Source: Marinimicrobium hydrolyticum
Lineage (GTDB): Bacteria > Pseudomonadota > Gammaproteobacteria > Pseudomonadales > Cellvibrionaceae
Length of the DNA stretch: 64,000 nt
Direction of reading: 5' to 3'
Assembly (NCBI RefSeq): GCF_030848505.1
Contig: NZ_JAVDDU010000007.1
Span: 62,001 to 126,000 of the forward strand
The position numbers and the translations under genes are program-made. This document shows positions 27,885 through 36,280 of this stretch, piece by piece. Position 1 is the first letter of the stretch, and every line of letters begins with the position of its first letter. The notes beneath the pieces were generated by a model. The model did no database searches and had not been told where the DNA came from. It saw nothing but the letters and a program-made list of their open reading frames with translations.

Positions 27885-28901
27885 ATGAACTTCAGAACAA
27901 CCACCACCGTCGTTATCTCCCTGGTGTTTATCACCTTGATGACCACCGGCATACTTCTGTATGCGTTACCCTGGAATTACTTCATCGGTGCCATTCATAT
28001 ATGGGCGTCGATATTCTTCATGATCGGTACTGCGTTTCACTTCAAGAACAACTTCAAAGTGTATGCTAGCCATCTTAAGAAAAAAATCGGCCGGCGCTCT
28101 ATGCTCTATTCAGGGTTGGGTTTTCTAACAGTGGTCACCGGTTTAATATTCGGCATGGCACCCTTCGCGTCTGTCATGGAGCTGGGGGAAAAACTCCAAA
28201 AATCCAATCAACCGATCACCGCAACTTATACGCTAATTGATATGACGGCTGGCGACGATTCGGCCAAGCTTGAACTGTTCATTAAAGCTGGCAGTGCGTA
28301 TGAATCCGATCCGCAACCGGCTTTCCTGGGTTTTACTTACACCAGCGTGCCGCAAATCGTTGTGTGGATGGAAACCATGGAGGGCAAGTACATTGATACG
28401 CTTTATATCACCGGAAAAAGCGCCGAATCGGGTTTCGGCAATACCGAAGACGGACCCGTACGCCGACCGGAAGCACTGCCGTACTGGAGCCACAGCCGCG
28501 GCATTCAAGAGAGCGACGGCTTCTTCGCGCCCCATGAAGCCAATGCTGACCTGGACGGCATCAGCGGCGCGACACCAAAAAGCGATTACCTCATTTCCTT
28601 GCCTGCACCGCGCATGGGACGTTACCGTCTGCTGGTGGAAGTCAATCGCAGTTATAACTTTAATGAATATTACACTCCAGATCGTTTCCCGGATGATCCC
28701 ATTTACAGTGGATCCGGCTCATCCGGCCAGCCATCCTTGATTTACGCCACCACCATAGACCCAAGCGCGCCGGGCCAGCAATTGTTGTCAATTATCGGTC
28801 ACGGCCATCACTCGGGTGCAGATGGGGAGCTTTACACGGATCTAAGCAACTTCACCACAGCAAAAGACATTCTCTCGTTCATTGTTGCCAGAGTTGAGTA
28901 A
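27885..28901 (+). CDS. Membrane protein with DUF2271-like C-terminal domain
   Basis: A 338-residue protein. The N-terminal third has three hydrophobic segments (about residues 8-28, 33-53, 73-93) resembling a short DUF4405-type cytochrome-b-like membrane unit with His residues (IHIWAS, TAFHFKNN). The C-terminal part (about 125-335) resembles DUF2271: VVWMETMEGKYIDTLYITGK, PYWSHSRG, DGISGATPKSDY and GRYRLLVEVNRSY. The SGAT stretch also recalls flavinylation sites of FMN-binding proteins, though the context differs. Function unknown; probably periplasmic-facing redox or metal-related. Confidence 0.6.
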   Translation: MNFRTTTTVVISLVFITLMTTGILLYALPWNYFIGAIHIWASIFFMIGTAFHFKNNFKVYASHLKKKIGRRSMLYSGLGFLTVVTGLIFGMAPFASVMELGEKLQKSNQPITATYTLIDMTAGDDSAKLELFIKAGSAYESDPQPAFLGFTYTSVPQIVVWMETMEGKYIDTLYITGKSAESGFGNTEDGPVRRPEALPYWSHSRGIQESDGFFAPHEANADLDGISGATPKSDYLISLPAPRMGRYRLLVEVNRSYNFNEYYTPDRFPDDPIYSGSGSSGQPSLIYATTIDPSAPGQQLLSIIGHGHHSGADGELYTDLSNFTTAKDILSFIVARVE

Positions 28902-29067
28902 ATCTAAGCTGCAGCTTGCCATTGGTACGTGGCTCGCTGTAGCTGTCAGATTTTCACACGTTAATACCCTCTAACCCTGTATATCCCACAAAGCCCCCCG
29001 TGAGATGAAAACCCCTGGCATCTGTGCCAAGCTGGTACATATTAGTGTTAAGCAAAGAGGGGCGGTG

Positions 29068-31209
29068 ATGAACTCGGAGCAGAAAATTGCGAGCATGCAG
29101 GAGCGAGTGCGCCTGTGGCTGAAATCGACCGAGTCGAATGGCCATACCGGCACACTGGCGGGCCTTGAGGCCGATATACAGGCCCTTGAGGGTGAGTTAA
29201 AAGCGCTGTTTCCCGCTGGCCAGAAAGGCGAGGACACGTGGGTGACCCTCAAGGAGCAGGCCATGTTCCGCACCGTTCTCGAGTCCATGATTGAGGGGGT
29301 GATTGTAGTGGATATGCAGGGACAGCCTCTGGTTTTCAATGCCGCCGCCCGGGAACTGTTGGGCCAGGACGAAACGGACAGCGGTCCCGAAGGCTGGAGT
29401 GAGCAGTATGGGCTCGTTCACGCCGACAGCAAAACCTTATTGCGATCAGAAGAGCAGCCCCTTGCTCGTGCTATAGCAGGGGAATCCGTGGATGACGAGG
29501 AGCTGATCGTTCGCAGACGAGGGCAGCGAGAGGATGTGCATATTAGTGCCAGCGCCCGGCCCTTGTGGACCGGTAATGGCGAACAACTGGGTGGGGTGAT
29601 GGTATTTCACGACATCACCCGCTCTAAGCGAGTGGAAAAGGTGTTACGTGAGGCCACTAATCGGGCCGAAGAAGCATCACGCATTAAGAGCGAATTTCTG
29701 GCCAACATGAGCCACGAAATTCGTACGCCCCTGACGGCTGTTCTGGGGTTCGCCGACTTGCTGCTGGATCCCGGCCTGGGCGAGAGTGATCGGTTGAACT
29801 ATATCCAAGCGGTCAGGCGCAACGGCCAGCACTTGCTCGGTTTAATCAATGACGTACTCGATCTGTCCAAGTTGCAGGCTGATAAAGTGCAGGTAGAGCG
29901 GGCGGACTTTTCTTTGCACCAATTGTTGCATGAAGTGGTGTCCGTCATGCAGGTGCGGGCTCACGAGAAGGGGCTGCACTTTAATGTGGTGTACGACACT
30001 CCCATCCCGATTTGTATACATAATGATGCCATGCGTATCCGCCAAATTTTGTTCAACCTAATCAGCAATGCCATCAAGTTCACGCATAGGGGCTCTGTAA
30101 CTCTACGCTGTCGTTGCCTGGACCCGGGAACGGAAGCCTCCAGGCTAGAGTTGGCGGTTTGCGACACCGGTATCGGTATGAGTGAGGAGGAGATCGAAGA
30201 ACTCTTTAAGCCGTTTCAACAAGCTAACCTGTCCACCAGCCGGAAATACGGGGGAACCGGTCTCGGCCTGGCGATATGTAGGGCACTCATTAAGGTCCTA
30301 GGCGGGGAAATCCAAGTGGAGAGCCGCTTGGGTGAGGGCAGCGTTTTTCGATTGGTAATGCAACAGCCCGTGGACGTGGATGCGGAAATGGTCGCCGAGC
30401 ATTTCCTTCACCCGGATGACCATGAAACAGAAACGCTTCTGTCCAATGTTTCGGAGGAGCTGTCAGGTCGCATCTTATTGGCGGAAGATGGTCTGGATAA
30501 CCAGCTGTTGATTTCCACTATTCTTAGGCGTCAGGGGCTCGAAGTAGACATCGCCGGGGACGGGGAACAAGCCGTGGATAGAGCCTTGCAGGCTCTGTAT
30601 GACGAGCAGCCTTACGATCTGATTCTGATGGATATGCAGATGCCTCGCCTTGACGGCTACGGGGCCGCAGCCAAACTACGCCTCAAGGGCTATGCCGGCC
30701 CAATCGTAGCATTGACAGCTCACGCCATGGCGGGCGAGCGTGAGCGCTGCATAGCCGCTGGTTGTGACGACTATCTCACCAAACCAATCTCCCGGTCGAT
30801 ACTGTTTGCCGCGGTGCAATCGTATCTTCAGCGCGCGCGGGACGGCGATTTACCGCCAGTTGAATCCGCCGCACTCTCAACTGAGACACCGAATACAGAA
30901 AAACCCATTCACAGTACCTATGCCAGCGACCCGGAAATGCAGGAGTTAGTCGAAGGTTTCGTCGAGCGGCTACCGGCATTTGTTCAAGACATTCAGGCGG
31001 CGTACGACGGCGGAGACACAGACGCTCTGCGTCGCTTGGCCCACCAGCTCAAGGGCTCGGCTGGCGGCTACGGATTTTTGCCGGTTAGCCAGGTCGCGGC
31101 AACGCTTGAGGCGGCCGCTCTCCAACCGGAGTCGGCCAATGAGTTAGGCTCAGCCATGACACAGTTGACGCAGACCTGTGCACGCGTCCAACGGGTAAGT
31201 CAGGAGTAG
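29068..31209 (+). CDS. Hybrid sensor histidine kinase (PAS-HisKA-HATPase-REC-HPt)
   Basis: A 713-residue soluble hybrid kinase. In order: PAS (about residues 65-185, TVLESMIEGVIVVDMQGQPL), HisKA with FLANMSHEIRTPLTAVLGFA (about 215), HATPase with YGGTGLGLAICRAL (about 395), receiver with phospho-Asp in LILMDMQMPRLDGYG (about 520), and C-terminal HPt with LAHQLKGSAGGYGF (about 660). All phosphorelay residues are present. I prefer ATG 29068 after GAGGGGCGG over an ATG at 29005. The REC-GGDEF gene follows 4 bases later, so the phosphorelay probably feeds cyclic di-GMP synthesis. Confidence 0.9.
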   Translation: MNSEQKIASMQERVRLWLKSTESNGHTGTLAGLEADIQALEGELKALFPAGQKGEDTWVTLKEQAMFRTVLESMIEGVIVVDMQGQPLVFNAAARELLGQDETDSGPEGWSEQYGLVHADSKTLLRSEEQPLARAIAGESVDDEELIVRRRGQREDVHISASARPLWTGNGEQLGGVMVFHDITRSKRVEKVLREATNRAEEASRIKSEFLANMSHEIRTPLTAVLGFADLLLDPGLGESDRLNYIQAVRRNGQHLLGLINDVLDLSKLQADKVQVERADFSLHQLLHEVVSVMQVRAHEKGLHFNVVYDTPIPICIHNDAMRIRQILFNLISNAIKFTHRGSVTLRCRCLDPGTEASRLELAVCDTGIGMSEEEIEELFKPFQQANLSTSRKYGGTGLGLAICRALIKVLGGEIQVESRLGEGSVFRLVMQQPVDVDAEMVAEHFLHPDDHETETLLSNVSEELSGRILLAEDGLDNQLLISTILRRQGLEVDIAGDGEQAVDRALQALYDEQPYDLILMDMQMPRLDGYGAAAKLRLKGYAGPIVALTAHAMAGERERCIAAGCDDYLTKPISRSILFAAVQSYLQRARDGDLPPVESAALSTETPNTEKPIHSTYASDPEMQELVEGFVERLPAFVQDIQAAYDGGDTDALRRLAHQLKGSAGGYGFLPVSQVAATLEAAALQPESANELGSAMTQLTQTCARVQRVSQE

Positions 31210-31213
31210 AGTA

Positions 31214-32131
31214 ATGTTGGGAGATGCCGAACGCCAATCCGTTCTGGTGGTCGATGATTCCGATGATATCCATCAGCTCGTCAGTGTACGCCTAAAGTCC
31301 GAACAACTGAGTCTGCTGCATGCTTATGGTGCAGATGAAGCGCTGGCTACAGCGCGCCACGAGCCCCCGGATTTATTCCTGTTGGATCTCGATATGCCGG
31401 GCACCGACGGCTTGACGCTGTGCCAAATACTTAAAGAGGAGGAAACACTAAAGCACATACCGGTAGTTTTTCTGACCGGTACACTGGATGTGAATACCAA
31501 GGTCAAGGCCTTTGATCTTGGTGCCGTGGATTACGTGACCAAGCCGTTTGACAGTATTGAGCTCAAGGCACGTGTAGGTGCTGCGCTTCGAACTAAACGC
31601 TATCACGATCTACTGACCACAAAAGCACATATTGATGCTCTGACCGGATTGTGGGATAGGGGCTATCTCGACGAGCAACTGTCCTCGGAAGTTTCGTTGC
31701 TGCATCGCAAAGGTCGCCCCGTGTCGTTACTTATGCTCGATATCGATCATTTCAAACCGTTGAACGATACTTACGGACACCCTTTCGGGGATCGTGTGAT
31801 ACAGCGGGTCGCACAAGTCCTCAACCGCCTATCCCGGGAAAGCGACATTACCTGTCGTTATGGCGGAGAAGAGTTCTGCATGATCCTCCGTGATACAACT
31901 ACTGACGGCGCCATGGTATTGGCTGAGCGCATCCGGCAAGAGGTTGCGGCGCTTGACTTCAAGGCCAACGCTGGGCCCGCTTCAACCACCATCACCATCA
32001 GCATCGGAGTGAGCGGCAGTGATGCCTTCGAAAACGAGGATAACTTGCCAGGACAAACGTTACTCGAAGCCAGTGATAGAGCCCTCTATATGGCCAAGTC
32101 TAATGGCCGCAACCGGGTAGAGTCGGCTTAG
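31214..32131 (+). CDS. Response regulator with GGDEF domain (PleD-like)
   Basis: A 305-residue diguanylate cyclase: receiver domain (about residues 8-125; phospho-Asp in LFLLDLDMPGTDGLTL, Lys in VTKPFDSIELKARVG) and GGDEF domain (about 140-303). The active-site loop is CRYGGEEF, with an I-site RxxD (RESD) five residues before it. It is 4 bases downstream of the hybrid kinase and likely receives phosphate from that kinase's HPt domain. It is the second cyclic di-GMP synthase in the window, after 3027-3998. Confidence 0.92.
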   Translation: MLGDAERQSVLVVDDSDDIHQLVSVRLKSEQLSLLHAYGADEALATARHEPPDLFLLDLDMPGTDGLTLCQILKEEETLKHIPVVFLTGTLDVNTKVKAFDLGAVDYVTKPFDSIELKARVGAALRTKRYHDLLTTKAHIDALTGLWDRGYLDEQLSSEVSLLHRKGRPVSLLMLDIDHFKPLNDTYGHPFGDRVIQRVAQVLNRLSRESDITCRYGGEEFCMILRDTTTDGAMVLAERIRQEVAALDFKANAGPASTTITISIGVSGSDAFENEDNLPGQTLLEASDRALYMAKSNGRNRVESA

Positions 32132-32209
32132 CAGTCACAACTTTTTTACTCCCATTAGTGACGATTCCCGGTGAGCGCTGAATGGTCATGCACTAGTCAT
32201 TCAAACAAC

Positions 32210-32242
32210 TTGCACTTTCCTTTCACAATCCCGCCACGTTCC
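32210..32242 (+). promoter_or_regulatory. Three phased 11-bp operator repeats, copy 2
   Basis: TTGCACTTTCC, TTTCACAATCC and CGCCACGTTCC are consecutive 11-mers at the same distance from the start codon as in copy 1. The CAC cores stay in phase although other bases have diverged, as expected if they are under selection. Confidence 0.65.
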
Positions 32243-32339
32243 TTCCTCAGTGTTTGGTTACCTTAACCTTGTCCCTGGCGTACACCGATCACGGTGAGAG
32301 GGACACCACACAATCACACACGGAACTGAGGAAGTAATT

Positions 32340-32690
32340 ATGAAAAAGCTAATTTTTGTTTGTGCAGTACTCGTCGGTATCAGCAGCCTGGCCTACGCTG
32401 GCAACAAAGCGGATTGCGAGGGCGCCAATAAGTTTTTGACCAACCTCGACCTAGATGAAGCCCGCGCGTACGAAGCGGAACAAATACTCAAAGGCTTCAC
32501 TCAAGTGAAAGATCTGGCGATGGATGGCCAAAAAGAAGAAATTCCCGCCTTCATCCAGGGTCAGATCGAACAGCTGAAGGTTGTTCTAACGGAAGAAGAG
32601 TACCAGCAGTTCCAAGAAAACATTGGCGAATGGGCTGAGGGCAAAGACTTCTCCAAGTTCATGATGATGTCTGGAAAAAAGGGCCGGTAA
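32340..32690 (+). CDS. Small periplasmic protein, paralog 2 (possible Spy/CpxP-like)
   Basis: A 116-residue protein with the same signal peptide as the one at 27404 and about 92% identical overall; differences are few (for example SKADC to NKADC, LSDFKQ to LKGFTQ, EDKDF to EGKDF). ATG 32340 follows GAGGAAGTAATT. Retention of two intact copies with intact operators suggests dosage or slightly different roles. Mature protein is charged, helical, with one Cys and a basic tail. Confidence 0.75.
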   Translation: MKKLIFVCAVLVGISSLAYAGNKADCEGANKFLTNLDLDEARAYEAEQILKGFTQVKDLAMDGQKEEIPAFIQGQIEQLKVVLTEEEYQQFQENIGEWAEGKDFSKFMMMSGKKGR

Positions 32691-32717
32691 AGCCAGCAAA
32701 TGAAACACACTAAAAAC

Positions 32718-32777
32718 GCCGGTCTCGCGGTACTCCTACTCGCACTACACGATGCGATACCGCGAGTCCGATGTTTT
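32718..32777 (+). terminator. Hairpin after paralog 2
   Basis: CTCGCGGTA (32724-32732) pairs perfectly with TACCGCGAG (32758-32766), extended imperfectly outward, followed by TTTTGG. Equivalent in place to the terminator after paralog 1. Confidence 0.6.
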
Positions 32778-33380
32778 GGTGATACTCAGTACGCCACAAG
32801 CTTGTTCACCTCACACCCTGTTCACCTTACGCGAGACACCTACCAACTTCTTCTGAAACTCAACTAAGAACCTATTAGCACTACCGCCGAGACGACTTTC
32901 CAGGCGCCCCTTCTGTCGCAGGGAGGGTTAGCTAGCTCACACTACTCATGTTCAAAAGTTGACGAAGTCAGAATATGGCGTTAAATTCAATAAGACACCT
33001 CCTTTAGCCTTGGTGCTCTAATGCAGCCCTTCGGCGACAGGTGGAACCACTAAGGAAGTAAATACAAGAATAAAGGTAAATATGTTCGATCAGGGAAGCC
33101 TTCTAAAGAAGCTGTCACGCGTCATATTTCGTCTGCCTACGCTCCTTTCTAACCTGGCAACAGGTCTTGTAGCCGTGGTCCAGGCTGCGACCGCCTGCAG
33201 CCTCCATCGGCCTGTAAGCCGCCTTTCGATCTCTACCTCTTGTGAGCTTCCCTTCTTCTTTCCATCCACGCTGAGTGAATCAGCCCAATGAATGACCTTA
33301 GTGTATGGTGAATAAATGAGAACTCTAATTCCTTCATTGTTGATATTGGTAATAGTATTGTTTTTTCTACCAGGAGAAAA
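32778..33380. other. Intergenic region without a supported gene
   Basis: About 600 bases in which I see no convincing gene; the only sizeable ORF (33082-33291) has no family resemblance and biased composition. GC falls noticeably towards its right end, which marks the left edge of the low-GC accessory stretch. Confidence 0.5.
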
Positions 33381-33616
33381 ATGTACAAAAAAATTTCCTA
33401 ATAACATTGCTGGTTTCTCTGGTTGTTGTTTCTACTCTTACCGTGTTTAGAGAAGTTCATTACTTTGATTGCGATCTGAAAGGCTTGTTGTCATTGGAGG
33501 TCTGCCGAGTGGAAGCTCGCCTGAGTATGTTTTCTGTGTATATCATGGTTCTTTGTAACTTGATAATTTTTTCAAAATTTGCTTTGTATAGGTTTAAGTT
33601 AACAAAAGAATACTAA
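33381..33616 (+). pseudogene. Small membrane protein with frameshift at an A7 run
   Basis: AGGAG at 33372 precedes ATG 33381, which opens MYKKIS and stops after six codons. One extra A in the A7 run at 33387-33393 would continue MYKKNFLITLLVSLVVVSTL into the downstream open frame to 33616, giving about 78 residues with two hydrophobic segments and a basic C-terminus (KFALYRFKLTKEY). So it is a frameshifted gene, a sequencing slip, or a slippage-controlled gene. Low GC. Confidence 0.5.
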
Positions 33617-33855
33617 TGTTTAAGCCGAATCAATGATGGCGGGTAAGGGCGAGGTAATGTGCGGGCGAAAGGCGGCTGAAGCGGCCTGTCAATGCCGCAC
33701 ATACTAGCAGGCTGAGGGCGAGTCGAGTTTAGGTCGAGGAAATATTGTGGTGGACAAAAAAATAAATCTGTCCCCTTTTTTCTTCTGGTGGATTGTTGGT
33801 TAAATGAAATTTTCTAGCCACTTTCTATTTCGTATTTAATATTCGAGTTTACGTT

Positions 33856-34371
33856 ATGTCTAGCGTCAGAGCTATTCTAATTTTTGTGTTCTTACTACCT
33901 TTTTCATCGCAGTCATATGAAGTGCTTGTTGTCGATGAGTTTCTTGATGCACTTGTTAATTATCGATCGGCAATGAACCGTCGCCACATCATCGATAACC
34001 TGAATAATATAAATAGTTTTCGAAGTGAAAGAAGAGTTCTTAACGAAATAAAAAATGATGATAATTTTTCGAATGATATTGAGTGGGATAAGAAATCTGC
34101 AATCGAGGTTAGTAGTGCATTAGAATCGCTATTGTTTGACGGGAGGTTTCGGGAGATTGGGGAGCTTGGTTGTGATGTTCCGAGCATACATTTTTCAGTA
34201 TCCCGGCACATTTCAGTAACAAATGAATTTGAATCCTGCTTAGAGACTGCTTGTAGCAGTCTTGGGTCTTTGGTGATAAGGCTGTCGTTGAATGTTGCCG
34301 ATAGCAGAAAAACTGTAAATGAATGCATCGCTAATCTCTCTGCTTATAAGTCAAGTAAGGGAAAAGGGTAG
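33856..34371 (+). CDS. Hypothetical secreted protein in low-GC island
   Basis: A 171-residue AT-rich gene product with a signal peptide (MSSVRAILIFVFLLPFSSQS) and a hydrophilic, mostly helical mature part with three Cys residues (about 103, 129, 133) plus one near 155. No family recognised. Base composition differs clearly from the flanking housekeeping genes, suggesting acquisition by transfer. Confidence 0.55.
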   Translation: MSSVRAILIFVFLLPFSSQSYEVLVVDEFLDALVNYRSAMNRRHIIDNLNNINSFRSERRVLNEIKNDDNFSNDIEWDKKSAIEVSSALESLLFDGRFREIGELGCDVPSIHFSVSRHISVTNEFESCLETACSSLGSLVIRLSLNVADSRKTVNECIANLSAYKSSKGKG

Positions 34372-34432
34372 GAAACTCTCATGACTAAGCGATATTCCGT
34401 GCAGTGAACGCTAGAAGTTAGGAGCTGGTGAA

Positions 34433-34552
34433 ATGTATTGTAGGTGGATTTCAATAGTGATCGCGCTTTTTATATTCTTTCAGACGGGGTGTTCGAAAGA
34501 AGCGAAGATTTCAGACGACTCCGTAGCTGAAGATCTAGCTTGGGGGGAATGA
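34433..34552 (+). CDS. Tiny lipoprotein (39 residues)
   Basis: A short ORF opening MYCRWISIVIALFIFFQTGC and continuing SKEAKISDD, that is, a lipoprotein signal peptide with lipobox FQTGC and only about 20 mature acidic residues. TAGGAG lies nine bases before ATG 34433. Its TGA overlaps the ATG of the next small ORF (ATGATG), so the two are translation-coupled. Such small lipoproteins can be entry-exclusion, immunity or lysis-type proteins; nothing decides between these. Confidence 0.55.
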   Translation: MYCRWISIVIALFIFFQTGCSKEAKISDDSVAEDLAWGE

Positions 34553-34716
34553 TGCAGGTTAAGAAGTCGGTAGCGTTTATCCTAGGTTTATTTTTGATTT
34601 TCCTGGGAGTATCTTCATCGATTTCACCTGATGGAGGACGTGGCTTTGTACCATTTGTTGGCATAGTTGTGTTGGGAAGCATCTTTTTAGCGTACGCCTT
34701 TGGAAAAATAAAGTAG
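34549..34716 (+). CDS. Small two-helix membrane protein (55 residues)
   Basis: Starts at ATG 34549 (or the adjacent ATG 34552), overlapping the tiny lipoprotein stop. It encodes MMQVKKSVAFILGLFLIFLG, a polar turn, then a second hydrophobic segment (FVPFVGIVVLGSIFLAYAFG) and a basic end KIK. Probably an inner-membrane hairpin. No family recognised. Confidence 0.5.
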   Translation: MMQVKKSVAFILGLFLIFLGVSSSISPDGGRGFVPFVGIVVLGSIFLAYAFGKIK

Positions 34717-35118
34717 TAAGGTAAGGTTCAGAGGAACGACAGTCTTGCACTGGTCTAGTACGTTTGTCCATTGGTCACCCTATGTTGTTGGTGAGGTGAT
34801 GATATCACCTCCAATTAGGTGGCCAAATTCACTATGCCACTACAGTGAGTGCCTTCTACTGGTAATTCGATAGGATCAGAGTATGGTCAGACCCCCTATG
34901 CTAGCAACGCGAGACGGGATAGAAAGACCGCTAGACGGTCATTCACTAATAGATCGCTTAATGTCAATCAAAGAGTTTGGTTTATCTAATTCATTTTATG
35001 GAGGGGCGAATAGTCAGGCACTCAAAGGTGGCGTAAAGGGGGGATATGGGCTGTGCTCTCGGGGTAATTACTTCCTGGCCTGCGTATGTAGTGGGCTTAT
35101 TTGACCGGAGGCAAAAAG
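34717..35118. other. Intergenic segment with nested palindrome
   Basis: No supported gene. A nested palindrome spans 34771-34826: outer arms TTGGTCACC/GGTGGCCAA (8 of 9) and inner GAGGTGAT-GAT-ATCACCTC. An ORF at 34883-35104 has no ribosome-binding site and no recognisable family, so I do not call it. Confidence 0.5.
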
Positions 35119-35568
35119 TTGACGTTTGTTAGAATCGTATTTAAAGCCTTGTTTATGCTACTTTTGCTTTTAGCAGCTTTCGAGAGTCATGGAGCGCCTA
35201 GAGTATTTTGGGTTAATTTGATATCAAATTTTGATTCCGAAGTCCGCGGAACTATTGAGATTTCTAGTTTCAATCGTGGAGCGATTGGCGCGCCTGCCAC
35301 CTATAGCATTCTATACTCTTACTATGTCGGGGATGATCTATTTATTTCACGAGTCGTTTCTGGCCACGACTTTTCTCAGCGAGTGAAGGAAACCTTAAGC
35401 AAGTATGAGAAAGGTCAGGTTGTCGTTGTCCATTACGATTCCAGGCGGCCTGGATATTCGGTTATCGAAAAAACCGGAATTAGTTTTTTGGTTGGTTTAA
35501 AAATGTTTTTTGTTTTACTAACTCCTTTGACATATTTGTTCTGGAATATTTATTTGAGAATGAAATAG
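35119..35568 (+). CDS. DUF3592-like membrane protein
   Basis: A 149-residue protein with an N-terminal hydrophobic segment (VRIVFKALFMLLLLLAAF), a beta-rich extracytoplasmic domain of about 95 residues, and a C-terminal membrane segment (LVGLKMFFVLLTPLTYLF). The stretch GQVVVVHYDSRRPGYSVIE resembles DUF3592 proteins. Start TTG 35119 is favoured by GGAGG eight bases upstream; an in-frame TTG at 35101 is possible. Low GC like its neighbours. Confidence 0.55.
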   Translation: MTFVRIVFKALFMLLLLLAAFESHGAPRVFWVNLISNFDSEVRGTIEISSFNRGAIGAPATYSILYSYYVGDDLFISRVVSGHDFSQRVKETLSKYEKGQVVVVHYDSRRPGYSVIEKTGISFLVGLKMFFVLLTPLTYLFWNIYLRMK

Positions 35569-35859
35569 AACATGAATAATAGTATTTCCTATGTATCATG
35601 CCCGCAGTATTTCGGTGTCTTGTGACTCGTTCTTGAGGAGATTTGTTGCGTTAACGTTTTGTACTAAATATACGTGAAAAGGGGTAGGCAGACTTGTCTG
35701 TGTCCGCGATAGTGGGCTACACAAGAAGAGCACGCGGGCAGCTTGACGAGGCAGGTATCAGCTACAGCTATTGTGGTGTCGACAACCAGCAGGTGGCCGC
35801 TGACCTGCACTGCGTACGGCTCGAAGCGCGAAAGGTTTTTCACCGTCGTTCCAATGCCC
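35569..35859. other. Intergenic, no gene seen
   Basis: Nothing recognisable. GC rises through this stretch, marking the right edge of the low-GC block before the panB remnant. Confidence 0.4.
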
Positions 35860-35992
35860 CTACTCAAATATATGCTCCTCCTCCGGAAACACCCCACTCT
35901 TCACATCCGCCACATACTTTTTCATCGCGCCGGGGATATCACCGGCTTCGGTGAGGAAGTTGTTTGAAAACGTGGACGGTTGCTCGGTCAGG
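35860..35992 (-). pseudogene. panB 3'-end fragment
   Basis: This encodes the last 40-odd residues of a PanB homolog on the minus strand, ending SGVFPEEEHIFE and a TAG stop, against SGQFPGPEHVFE in the intact gene. It aligns without gaps to 38587-38719; 98 bases (35895-35992 with 38622-38719) are about 92% identical and the final part is more diverged. Sequence beyond 35992 is unrelated to panB. The same orientation on both sides makes a direct repeat flanking the 2.6-kb segment with the stress-type genes. Confidence 0.85.
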
Positions 35993-36280
35993 AGGCGCCG
36001 ATATTAGCAGCGACGATGAAAGGCGCGTCTGAGCGAAGAAATTTCAAGAATTATTTACCCGCTTGTGGAAAATTTTACCCGTTGGACGCAATAATTCGTT
36101 CACTGCCCTCCCTTTTTAATTCCCCAAACTCCACATTGGCTCATGAAAGCTTCAATGGCATAAGTGTTGCGAGAGCCTCTTCAGGCGCCGGCCATGTGGC
36201 CACGGCTTTCGGGGATGCTCATGCGGAAGACCGCCAAGTTCTGGCCGACATTAACGTTGCAACGAAAAGGGAGAGGTACC
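35993..36280. other. Leader/intergenic region before stress-type operon
   Basis: No ORF supported. It presumably contains the promoter for the operon starting at 36281; I could not identify sigma-factor elements with confidence. Confidence 0.4.

Larger units (their letters stand above)
32208..32690 (+). repeat. Duplicated block, copy 2 (partner 27271-27754)
   Basis: Second copy of the operator, leader and small periplasmic gene. Homology to the first copy begins at ACTTGCAC and is collinear except for one-base length differences in the leader. Both flanks outside the block differ. Confidence 0.85.

Noticed and set aside
33082-33291. 69-residue ORF
   Set aside because: No upstream signal and a composition unlike proteins; overlaps nothing conserved.
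33600-35100. Chromosomal integron cassette array
   Set aside because: Several small ORFs suggest one, but I found no GTTRRRY/RYYYAAC attC pairs and no integrase.
34883-35104. 73-residue ORF
   Set aside because: No ribosome-binding site, no domain, and the next gene starts within its last codons.
35694-35967. Plus-strand ORFs across the panB remnant
   Set aside because: They read the panB fragment in antisense and lack start signals.
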